Part shown: piece after piece, positions 25,604-37,800 of the stretch
How the letters are laid out: each line of letters opens with the position of its first letter
How positions within the stretch are numbered: position 1 is the first letter of the stretch
Assembly: GCA_013076295.1 (NCBI GenBank)
Contig: RQOL01000660.1
Location: 4,092,001-4,156,000 of the forward strand
Direction: 5' to 3'
Origin: Sanderia malayensis
Taxonomy: Eukaryota; Cnidaria; Scyphozoa; Semaeostomeae; Pelagiidae
DNA length: 64,000 nucleotides
Notes under the pieces: generated by a model
The model's database searches: none
Told to the model about the DNA's origin: nothing
The model's input: the letters and a program-made list of their open reading frames with translations, nothing else
Translations under genes and position numbers: made by a program

Positions 25604-28600
25604 CTACTCAAGGTCTTCGGCACAAAGTTCGCCAAGATACATTCGTTTTCCGAATTGTACAGTAACGAAAACACGTTGTTCAGTTCTGTAGTGAATCTTG
25701 AATGAAATTGGATCAGAACTTTTCAGAACCTCACCACGTCCACAGCCACAGCCTCCAATCGATGGCCCGTTTTGATTATGGAAGCGAGGCCGCTTCCTCG
25801 GATTACAGTACGGGCTGCGTGAATAGTGAAACTGGCCAGTCGGAGTGGCACCGTTCATGTTAAATGGCATTCTTCCTTGGTGATCTTGAGGCTCATCTTT
25901 ACCACTTTGGCAATGATGATTGAGATCCGGTGGAAGTGTATGGCATCTGGTACGAAGTTCGCTAGCAGACTCGGGTACGATAGCTGTATGCGGTTGATAA
26001 TTTTGATCACATCCAGCTCTTTCCTGGTTCGTTGAGGAAGGCCCCATTGAGATATCAGGAGGTCCGTCATTAGAATTCGAATTGGAAGCCTGGATATAAT
26101 GCATTAATAGCATATATATAATTAACAGTCTAACAATTTTAAATCTATTTAAGGTAAGGAGAAACATTAGGAATAAAGACAAAACAATCCTTAAATAGAT
26201 TTCTATTTATTTAAATAGCATGTCATGTTCTTTAAGAACATATAACATATATTCTCTTTCGTGCCAAAAAGACAAAATGATGTTTCGGTCTGTTCAACAT
26301 TTTTCACAAGCTTGAATTTTAACAAAATAACTATAAAAAATGCATACCTTATCAGAGTTGTCATCCTTATTGTTGCTTTCTTTACATGATGTTGTTTCAT
26401 GTTGTTGACTGTCTTGTCTTTCTAAGGGTGACGAGTCGCCACTTGCACCCGACTTTCTCACATTCAACAACAATCCAGTGTCACGTGGGCTGCCATTGTA
26501 GGAACTCGAGCCCTTTCCGCAGTCGCAATTAGCATGAACATGGCTGCTCAATACTGCCATAGGCCCAGCGCGTGGCTCGAACCCCTGTCCATTTGTTAAT
26601 TGGGGCATTTTTGGGGCGGCCTGGCGCACAGCAAATTCTGGACAGCGATAATCCATTGTGTGTCCAAAACCATTATGCATTGCTGACGGCCCTCGGTCTA
26701 CCATGGTGATCTGAGAGTGCGCGTGCGCGTGGTTAAACGGTGGCCTTAGTGCTGGTGGAGGCGGTGGTGGTGGTCCGTATGTATTGCACATCAACTGCGG
26801 CTCATCTGGCCACTGCGGTGGCGACAAGCGTTGTTCGTTCCGCATGTCACGTGGTTGGGGACACGTCCGGTTTTCCACGAATGAAGATGGACTTGCTTGC
26901 GTGGCTCGGAATGAACCATTTGACATATCATCGCAATCATCCAGTTTCCACGGCTGTTCTTCGATCCCCTTTTGAAAGCATTCGTATGCATAAAGGAATC
27001 GTAAATATCTGCAAGTATAAACATTAAAAGCTTGAAGATAACGTCCTTGAGTCTGAAACCAATACAGATGTACACACTGCCGCGTGCTTATTTTGAAAAC
27101 ACATTAGGAATTTTTCATGAATTTCGTAAATTTCCCCAACAATGTTGCCATCATTTTATGCCTATTCTTCACTGTTGAGGTTCAATTAATACGCTTGAGG
27201 TTTTTTCACTTCAACTTTAATATGTATTGTTATTCAAAAGTTGTTTAATGGCTCATGATCACCCGGTCGATTATAACAGCATGGAATGTAAATTGTTCTT
27301 AGGCAGTATGTGGCCTCTGATTTTCTTGGGAATTACGCAGCCTGACCCCCACGTTAGTGTCCCTACTGAGTGCATGCCGTTGGAGACCCCATTAAAATCT
27401 GAGAGTGCGCATGCGCGTGGTTAAACGTGGTTAAACCCTATTTTTGCTGCTGTTGGAGACCCTAGCACATGAAAGTTTAACTTGCAACATTGGTATAATA
27501 GAAAAGAAAACAAAAGTTTATTGAATCTTACTGTGTTCGTAGAGTGAAGGCTGCGCTGGTTATGGACGATGGTAAATTCAGCTCCCTTGTAACTTTGCTC
27601 CAGTGGCGATTTCGTACCACCTATAGAATACAGATTTAAGAGAGGGGTTGGACTGGGACGCAAATTAACTCTCATTTTATTCATAAAGCAATGAGATAAA
27701 GGGATTCATATCAAGTGCCAGTTATTATGCTTGCCCACGTTTGAGAACATCAAGGCTCACTCATGGATGCATGTATGTGTTGATTGAACAATCACATTTA
27801 TGATGTGAAGGAAGTTCAGCTGTATTCATAAGGATAATAACAACACTGATTTGTCCTGACATCTGTGTGACCGAGCTGGTTATTTTGATGCCTGCTCAAA
27901 GAGTTCAAACCGGGCCAGTTCAAAAATGTAAATGTTTTCATCTTACCTCGGTTAGGCCACCCAGAGAGACGACAGTTCTGTAAAGCTTGAACAAATCCAG
28001 AGGTTGCTTCGCCATTGTTGGAATTCTCGTAACTGTTGAATCTATGAAAAATTTCATTATCATAATATTGCCGTAACGCATTATGGCAACTATGGTAGAA
28101 TCGAATACAGTTAAACTGAAGTACAACTTGTGCCCTCGTTTTAAATTCCTTGTATTCTTGTATCAGAATTTTGCTGTACTTTCAATTTGGTAGAAATAGA
28201 ATTACTTGCCAAGAACTTCATCAGCATCCAAAATTACAGGAAATTGACTTAAGTCGGAAGGTGACAACGATACAACAATGATGAAGATAGCTTCACGCTT
28301 TTTTCTGCAAGAAGCCTAGCTGAGGCTAAGCAAGTAAGAGCTTCTTAATTTGGGGTCATTATTGGGCCACATGTTACAAGTAAAGGATTGCTGTTAAAGG
28401 TTTCTTAACTGGATATATTTGAAAAAAGCATGGAATATCAAAAACATCGGAAAGCAAGTGAAACATAATGTTAGACTGAAAAACCGATGAAATTTGTAGT
28501 TTATATAACACATTTAGCGTTAAGGTGCAGCTGTATGCACATTGAAAAGCAAGAGAAATGGAAGCAGTTTATGTAGTAGCTAAGACAGTAATGTCCCAGT

Positions 28601-30229
28601 TGTAGAATTAACACAAAACTGGGCCATAAAAAGAAAAATGCAAAACTCGACACGGAGAAAATAAATGCAGCTAATTAGCTCGAGGAAAAAGTAAAGTAAG
28701 TTATTAATTTGTATAATTTATGCTTACCTCTTTTTCTCATGAAGTCAAAGTAATCATCGAGAAACTCTTTTCGTTCGGGATCCTCATCAATGTAATAAAG
28801 CTTTGAAAACAACATCATTAACAATTTACTGGTTGTAGCAGGATAAAGTTGCATATTATATTTCATTGATAACATGTTATATCTCGTTAATAGTATGTTG
28901 CACTTGCGTTAATTTGTGTTCGAATTGTTATTTTTAGTCCCTGTGTTGTTTATAGGTAATTTCTTGGTCACCCTTTGCTTAACCAAGTCCCGGAATGACA
29001 GAGAGAGAATCGGTCTGTCCCCATGAAGAACCCCATTTTCAAGACTCCACACAGGTGATAAATTTGCATACCTCAAATCAGTTAAAGCAATTGTTTTGGG
29101 GTGAAATGGTTTGGTTTGTCGCCGCGATTTGTCTACGAATGCCTATTGGTAAATATGTTAAAGAATAACATAACAAGGATGAGGTTTCAGATGAAAGAAA
29201 ATATCTCTTGAGGATTTTCAAGTAAGGCGGGAAAAATTACAAGAAAGAAGTCAAGATTTGTGTAGTTTGTGGGTAGTTTAATTTTCGACAAAGCTACTGA
29301 CAGTTAGAACCTCCACACACCATGCAACGGCATTTGAGGAGATCAAAATGAATGTTTTCAATTTAGCAAGTGGTCTTAAAAAGATTCCAAATCCAAAGTA
29401 CTGTTAAAAATCTCAAGAAATTCCTGATAAATTTACGTTAATATTTGGAAGGCTCCATTCCAAGGTTTCTAAATACTTCACTGATCGCCCATTATTCTTA
29501 ATGGACTTCACAAAATCTTGCAAGTCTTTCAAACAAACTTCTAAAAACCCCTTAATACTTTTGCCGAGACCCGTCAAAATATTGATGTTTTGAAATTGGG
29601 TGCGAAAACTGTTAGTAGTTAATCTTGAGAGCATTTTCCTTTCAAAAGTAACTGATACTCGGAGAAAACATTAAGCTAATACAAATAATAGGCTTCTATT
29701 TTCTCGCATAACTTTTGGAAACTAACACGACATTCATTGATGAAGTTTTAAACATAAAAATATCCCCAAATTTTCAGCGAATATTTCTAATTATAAAAAT
29801 GTAACTTTCTTCAACAAGAAAACAATGACTAGTACATACCCCCGTTTTTATGTCGAAACAACATGCCCTAACACATAAATAGCACTAGTTGATGGGGGGT
29901 AAAACAATGCAACAATGAGGTTAATTTACCTGTTTAATTCGGTCCATAATTGCAGCGGCTCTCTGCTCAACAGAAATGGCACTCTGATCCGCCATGTTGT
30001 TAATGTGCTCGTATGGCTGTCGGCCAGTAGTGTTGTTGTCAGAAGGGAAGCGTCGAGAGCAAGGCACGTTGAAGTTTTCGCCAATGACATTGGAGGGAGT
30101 AGAGCTCTGTTCAACAACACCTGTGGCTGTCTGTCTTCCACAAGCAACTCTGTTATTAGTCGCTGGATAGACTACATCTTGCATTTCAACTTTGACAATA
30201 TCATCGTCATCAGAGCAATGGCTATCCAT
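25604..30229 (-). CDS. ARID3: ARID3 / dead ringer (Bright) transcription factor
   Basis: Six minus-strand exons (30,229-29,930; 28,800-28,728; 28,041-27,947; 27,620-27,532; 27,008-26,348; 26,089-25,604) join in phase to 567 codons, starting at the ATG at 30,229. The extended ARID DNA-binding domain spans about residues 92-197: IKQLYYIDEDPERKEFLDDY, RKR, TRIPTMAKQPLDLFKLYR, GGLTEVV, LNLPSSITSAAFTLRTQ, YLRFLYAYEC. The SITSAAFTLRTQY run and the 'Y-E-C' end are specific to ARID3 rather than other ARID classes. The N-terminus has an acidic patch (DSHCSDDDD). After the domain come low-complexity sequence with a seven-proline run and a basic PRKRPRF. The C-terminus (FVTVQFGKRMYLGELCAED) resembles the end of the REKLES module used for self-association. 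The family binds AT-rich DNA in development. Introns 1 and 2 (about 1.1 and 0.7 kb) hold no other gene. Confidence 0.9.
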
Positions 30230-31876
30230 CTTGGGTGAAAGTTGATATAGTTAAAAAACTGAACTTGTTTTGTTTCAAACGTCGCTGCATGCAACACGAT
30301 GGCTCTGCAAAGACCGACTATGACAGAGAATTACGACAAACTTGTTGAACGTGGACTGCGAAACAGCACTCGCGGCTTCCTTCCTCCACTATCAATATAA
30401 CTCAAAATAGGCTCTCTTTATTCGCTTCAATGTATGTATACTTGCTGATACGCGACCCACGCTTAGTCGAGTTTGATATGTTGATAATATTGTGTGCGAA
30501 GGTATAAAAAGTTGATTATCTTATTTTGATTGAACAGGCGCAATAGACCGAGCCAAACGCGGTGTAATTAATCAACCGCAAATCAGATGAAATCGAGCCC
30601 GTGTCTCGAGATATATATTTACAATCAAATTGATCTAGGAGTCGCAACGCAAATCTGCTCGGTAGATAACCGAAGTAATAATGAGCCGGTGGACAATTTT
30701 GAAAATTATGGCGATGTGCAATGTAATCAAATTTGATGATAAAATCGCCGCATTCGCAATTTTGAGACGAGAGTGGAGTTAAGTGCAGTGGGGAACTTCT
30801 GTTTCGAGATGAACATTAACTGATATCATCCATTCATCAAAACAGTATATTCGACAGAAGACAATTGAGAATCCAATAATGCGGTCATTTGTAAGTCTCA
30901 AAGGTATCATTTATCATTGAATCTCGGCCTAGCCGTGGCGTCGTGCGATATCTGATTAATATGTGTTCCGACAATTTGGCTTTATATAAAGACGCTGGCT
31001 TTATGTTCATCGTATTATCATTGGCCAGTGTTCAATGATCTCTTTCAATGCGCTCAGAAATATTATTGCTTTCAGTTTAGCCCTGGCGTCTCGATTTAAT
31101 TATAAATCTTTTCGTTCAATTGTGAATTGTTTGATCAGAATTAATTATTATCGCTGCCATCAGACAATATTTGACCATGGATATTTCCCCAGAGATTCTC
31201 AAGGAAATTTGAAAATATATTTATATACATTTCTTTCGGGAATTTCAAATTTGCAAGTGTTTTATTAATTGTCAGTTGGTAAACAGTCAAATCCCAAGAG
31301 ATCTGCCACATATTGAACTGTCAAAAATTGTAATTGTAAAGTTTTTATTTCATGTTAGTTAAAATAACAATATATAATAAAACTATTTCATACTAACATC
31401 GAATAAAGAATCAATTTTATTGTAGTGACATATTTTAAATAGAAATTTGAAGTTAATTTTAAGAAATGAGAGATTAATCTTCGAAAACTTACTGAAAATT
31501 CTTTGCCTTACAAACGCAAGAAATCTGGAAAAGTGCTTTCACAAGTAAATTATTATATTATTATGTCACGACAATTGCCAGTGTCGAAATGCCAGTGGAA
31601 AGTTTCAACGTGCAATAAGAAAAATGATGTAAGGCTAAGTGTGGTCGATGAATAATCTCTGCGACATGGGTGGGAAGGGAATCGATCTGCACTTGCTCGC
31701 GACAAGGCTCAGGCTCGAACCACCAAACCAGCCATTATGACGACGGGCTTAACTTGAGCTTGAGGTCTTGTTGGGTTCAATTCACTTGGCATGAAAACTC
31801 AGCAACAACAACAACAACTTCAATGTGAGGCCAACGATGACGTAAGGAAAATAACAGCAAAGCAAGCAAAGGGAAA
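30230..31876. other. Head-to-head intergenic region, ARID3 and USE1
   Basis: The two genes diverge from this 1.65-kb gap, so it should hold both promoters. No gene is seen inside. A CAACAACAA run sits just before the USE1 start at about 31,801-31,820. Confidence 0.6.
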
Positions 31877-34800
31877 ATGGCCCCTTCACTTGTTGAAGTT
31901 GATTTCAGACGTCTGCTTGGAAAATGCGAGTCTATGGTCGCCAAAGCTCAACAGAGTGATGGGAAGTTTGAATGGAGGATAGAAAAAGTAACGTAATCTA
32001 TTAAATTTTTCAAGTTGGACCAGACAGACCACATGCCACGCAACAAGCTATTGTGTGAACACACCAGCCTAGAAGTCTGGCCAGATATTTTCAATTTGTT
32101 TCATTATTTTTTTACAGTATCTCGAGGCTCTTCGGTTTCAACTTCAAGATATTGGCAAACAATCAAGGTTTTTTTACTTCTTATTATCTTAATCCAACGA
32201 TTACAGTCAAACTTTGATACACCAACCATCCGATCCGGGTATGAGAAATTTATTCAAGTTGTCAAGGTTTTGGTTTAGCAGGGTAAAATCTGAAAAATTT
32301 AAAAGTATCAAAATCAACACTAAAAACAGAAGTGACAACTGAACTGAAAAGCTGAAAGTATAAATGCAACAATTTTTGAGTTAAACAATAGTTGATTTAT
32401 ATGTGTCGTATATTTTTCTATAAGCATCTGATTCATTGCTATATCTGTTTTGTGGTATAATTCTGTGAAAGTTATCTTTTATAAATAGCAAGCCAGATCA
32501 GGAAGTTTTGAGAGAGTACAAACGTAAAGTTGATTTTCTTCAAGGCGTCATTCAAACTGAGAAGATTGTAAGTTGTTTTGTAGAAGTAACTCCTTAATAC
32601 TGCTGAGAAATTGAAAGTCCAAGAGAATTGAACCATGTGTTTTAGTAATGAGATTTTAAGGATTTAAGTACAAATCTCATTATCTTGGAGTCACTCTTGA
32701 TGCCCATCTATTCTCTGTGAATCAATGAATCTTGAGATGTGGCCAGCCCAACCAGAGGTGGCACCAGCCCCAAGAAAGTGGGGAGGACTCGAACATTTTC
32801 TCAGGACCACGCCCACTTTATGAAAGCCACACCCATTTGAAAGAAAGTAGCCTTTGTAAGGTTTCTATCTACAAATCATACAAAAGTTCATTACGATTTA
32901 TTCAGAAAGTCTTTTTCATTTCCTTGTTCATCTTTTGAAAAATTGTTCTAATGTGCCATGGTTCCCCCCCCCCTAAATATTTCTCCTTGGATTTTGGCAA
33001 ATTGAAAAATCTGTCCTGAAAGATATTGGGGAGGACTTGTCCCCCGTCCTCCCCGTGGTGCTGCCTCTGAGCCTACCTGTGTTTGTCTCACTGGATGGCT
33101 GCGATGATGCCATTCACATCAGTTTATCGCCTTATCTAACTATTTCTTTTTCTCTTGCTTTAATCATTTATCATCTGTTAATCGTTGATCACTGATTTAT
33201 TTTAGCAATGCTCGTCATCCAAACTTCGTGCATATCAACAGCTGATCCCAGCATCTTCAAATCTCCATTCTGATCATTGTAGTAATAGCCAACATGTCAG
33301 TGATTTGAGTAAGGATATTCACCTTCTGTCAAGAGGCCGCTACCACAAGGAAATGAGAAATGAACTTTTCGGTATGACTTTTCTTACTACTCAAATATCA
33401 ACAGGCACTTTTGTACCATGAATCCTTAAATAAGCCCCTGGGTGTTTATTTACAAAAGTGTATTTTTAGCTGAGGGGTTACACCTAAATAGAATAAACCT
33501 AAATAGAAACCTAAAGCCTAGAATAAATAAAATATCTAAAATATCTAGTTAAAATTATTTATTTAAAGTCCCTCATACGTATAGCTGCTGGGAATAAGGT
33601 TGAATTCAACAGTACTTAGAGTATGGTCTTTCATTTCCTTGCCTCTACTCCCCCTCACAGCAGTCAAAATACTTCTAAGCAGAGCAAAACGAATTCTTGT
33701 GCGTAAATGTTTTAACACTTCTGCATATTTCTCATTTCTGTGATCTGTGATAATCAGATCACATTTCTGTGATCTGATTATTATTATTATTATTATTATA
33801 TCATTAGCAGTTATTGTTGTATTGTAATTTTTTTCAAATACACACTTCACTGCTTTTTCGTAGGCCTTGAAGATGAAAATTTGGATGGTGGCTTAAAGAG
33901 GAGAAGGTATGAGTAATTGTTTTTGCAGAATTTTTGCTGCGAAGCAGCCTTTACTAATCTTGAATATAGGCAGGAAAATTCGAGATTTGCCTTCTGGAGT
34001 CACGTGACCAGAACAATAACTATTGCGCAATATTTTGACAATGGCGTTTTTGCTTTCTATCCAATGAGGATTAAGCTATTGCGGTGATTGACGTGAGTAT
34101 TGTTCACAGAAAGCAAGGGAAGTCTTGCTCTGCATTGCAGCTTTTCCCTGGTTTGCTGTTAATGAAAAGCAAGGGAAATCTACGACACCTACGATATTCA
34201 TTTATTCTTAACACATTTTATATTTACTCACTAAAAACGTTTATGTTCATGTTAACTGTTTCAACTATTTTTCAAATTCTCTTGAAACCCGAATATCTGT
34301 AAACAGTGTCGTGTCGTGTTACAAAGTGAAAAAGACTGTCCCTCATTAGTATATGTATACTGTATGTCTACAAAAAACACTCCCGCTAACATTTCTATTT
34401 GCCACAGTTTTCCTCCACAAATTTCATGTTTTAAAAATACTAAATACTATTTTAGATTAGCATTTCATAAATTTAACTTACCTGCAACACAATCCCAAAT
34501 CAACTGATACATAATTTAAAAACTTTACTAAATTCCGTTCGTTTAGTTTAAAACAGTGGCGTAGATAGAAATATTTAGCGGGGGGGGGGGCAAAGACCAA
34601 AATTTTCCGACAAAAAGATGTGTCTTTTGGGCGTGTCCACAAGGGCACGCCCAAAATTAGGAAATTGTTCGATAAGACGTTTCTGAATACACACAGAGTT
34701 TAAACATGAAAGATGACAGTTAGTTGAGAAAAACACGAATCGGGAAATGAAATGTTTTGGTGATTATCATTTTCAAAAGATTACAACAGAACAAAAACCA

Positions 34801-37800
34801 AAATAGAACATCGAAAACAAATTGATGAATAGTTTAATTGACACGTTTTCTTATTTTTGCTTCAAGAAAGGGTTCTTGCAATGCATCTTTCTTAATGGCA
34901 AGTTTGCCGCTGTTTCGCGATTGATGGAGATCCACGTCAAGTTTGAAAGACGCTCTTCATTCATGGTACTTCGGAGATACGTCTTGACTCTCAGCAGCTG
35001 AAAGCTCGTTCGTCGTGAGCTGACGATACTGGAAGAGTCAACGCTATTTCTAGCAATTTGAAAATGTTTTCAAACTGTCCTTTAAGATCATTTTCGAAAA
35101 ATTTCCGACAAAATCTTCATTTTTCCGACAAAATGGCTCGGAAGCTCTGGTGGGGGGCGGTCGCCCCCCATGCCCCCCTGTATCTACGCCACTGGTTTAA
35201 AACCATTTTCACTGACCGAAAGCATTTAGCCACATTCAATCACATATTTGTTTATATTATCACATTTTTTTATACTCAAGAGCAGCACATATTGCATCCT
35301 GCAAGTATCTAGTTTAAATTATAGTGTTTGTTAGCTCCAAAAAGGAATGAGCATCTATTAGACGAAATGGTCCGTCCCCACGCCTTTTTTACTTTGCAGT
35401 ATGATTCAAATATGAGAAATTTTTAAAGGAGCCTTTTGGGGGGGGGGGGGGGTGTGGGGGGAGACACCTCCCCCCAATGATTTCCCAGTCGATCCAAAAG
35501 GCCAGTCCTAAAATTTTGCGACAACAAAGGGAATTTAGTCACAAGGTATATCAAAATCGTTTCTAGCCTAAAAATTGTCCAAAAATGTTCAATGGAAAGT
35601 CGGTTCCAAGTATGTCAGCACCCCCAAACTTTTCTTGAATGTGTGCCCCTTGCAGTAAAATGCAGCTCAAGGGACCAGATGTTTAACACGATTTGTCAAA
35701 TGACTAGTTATGCAATGGAAAGCTGCATATAAGAACCTGCAAATGTTGCACTCAGCCTATTGTTCAACAGGCTATTGTTTCTTCAATTGTTTTGAGCTGA
35801 AATATTATTCAGGACTGGAGGTTTTTAATTCATTGGTTTTTGTGTGCTGGTTTTTATTGTACACGCAGGATTTGGTTTGGGCATTTTTTAGTGGATGTAA
35901 ATCCAGGTCGGCGCGAAAATATCCCGTGCAGGTCAAAATAAAAAAAGTTAACGAAGTTCTTCATATTTACTGAGACCAATGGACTCTTATAAGAGTAGGA
36001 AGTTTACGGTTGATTAGTTATTCTCGAGCCTACAGTTGGTTAATATTTTTACCCTTCTAGTTTTAGTTTCTTATACACTTACTGAACATTAGTTACGCAC
36101 CACCGGATGAAAAATGGCGTCTAGAAGTGGCCCGAGGCTCGAGCAAGAAAATTTACATAACAATATATAAATACCAAACGGTTTCAATAGCGAATTTCTT
36201 TAGCAAAAATATACTCAAAATTTCATAAATTTTCAAGTGAAAACATAATTTAAACTATATCTTATTGTTTTATGATAATATTAAAAGAAAACTGCGAAGA
36301 TGTCCCTTAAAAATTATTGGCGTTTTAATTACTCCATCCACTTGGATAAATTTGTTTTCTTTTAATATTATTCTAAAACAATATGATATAGTTTAAATTA
36401 TGTTTTCACTTGAAAATTATGAAAAAACGCTTTTAAAATATTCTTATAAAATAGAGGTGCTTCGACTGAAGACCAAAATTTGTTTTTATTTTTGTTTAAA
36501 AGAGGTGTTTCGACCGAAGACCACTCGACAAAGGAAGACATTGATGAGATTATCAGACAGCATCATGAAAAGCAAGAAAAAGTTGCCGAGGAAATGATCA
36601 AAATGGCGCAGAATATGAAGCACACATCACTAGCAGCCAGCAATATCATAAAAGCTGATAAAGACGTAAGGTTTTGTAATGATATGCCTTTCATACAGTT
36701 CACTCTTCCGAAAGGATGTAAATATTTGGCTGACACGCAGTTGACTTTAACTGTTTCAAACTCTAAAAGGAAATGCAAGTTTTCTCCATGCGTCTTCGAA
36801 CTGTCTAAGGAAATGCTATTTTGACAAAACACAGTTTATGTAATGCCGAGCACTGCGACAAAGAATTCATTATGCAATGCTGGTTGTTAATTGAATAATG
36901 TATTTCGAGAACTTGATTTTTGTAATGAGATTGGTAGTAAAGGTCGAACGTAGGCACGAACAGTGCTGTGAGCAATTTATACACACTGGTGAAGCCGAAT
37001 AAAATTCGTCTTCCAAAACTTTTTACCACACCGTCTTCCAAAACTTGTTACAAGGTTTTTAGATCATCTCTTAGTACACAATTTGCATGGAAATTTTGGC
37101 TACTAAAAGCTTCTTAATTTGCATGGAAATTTTGGCGTTTTAGCACTAAAATTCTCTCAAGTGGTTTCTCATTTTCAAGACCCAAAAATTAGCTTATTTC
37201 TCTCACAAAATAGAACAAGGATAGGATCGGTCAAACAATGTCACTGACCATGGACAAGACGAGGATAGCTTGGGCGATGAGGACAGTGTCAGTGATACTG
37301 CCTTTCTTGCCATGCAAGCAGTTCTGAAAAAACTACATCGCAATTCTTCAAAACGCAAGCCTGCAAAAATTACTAACCGTAAAAAGGAGAAGAAGAACCA
37401 AGAGCCTGCAAACACCTCCGGAAAAAAACAGAAAAGGGCGACTAAGAAGAAAGAAAAATCAGCTGCAAGCAAAAGATGGACAAGCGAAAACACTTCGACC
37501 TTAATAGATATGGTTGAAGAAAGATCTTGCCTTTGGGCTGTGAATGATAAAGACTATCACAATAAGCAGAAGAGAGCAAAGGCATTGGAAGAAATAGAAA
37601 GTGTAATTGGTGTACCTCCAAATGAGATAAAAACAAAGCTCACTTCTTTGAGGGCACAACTTGGGAGGGAGATGGCAAAAGTCTCAAAAGTTAGGTCTGG
37701 TCAAAGTGCAGATGACATGTATAAGTCAACTTGGGCATACTGGGATAGACTGCAATTTCTAAAGCCAGTCATAACCCCAAGAAATAGTGTAGACTCCTTA

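Noticed and set aside
26740..27027. Plus-strand open frames opposite ARID3
   Set aside because: Antisense shadows of the long ARID3 exon 5.
29921..30238. Plus-strand 107-codon frame
   Set aside because: Antisense to ARID3 exon 1, which is supported by in-phase splicing into the ARID domain.
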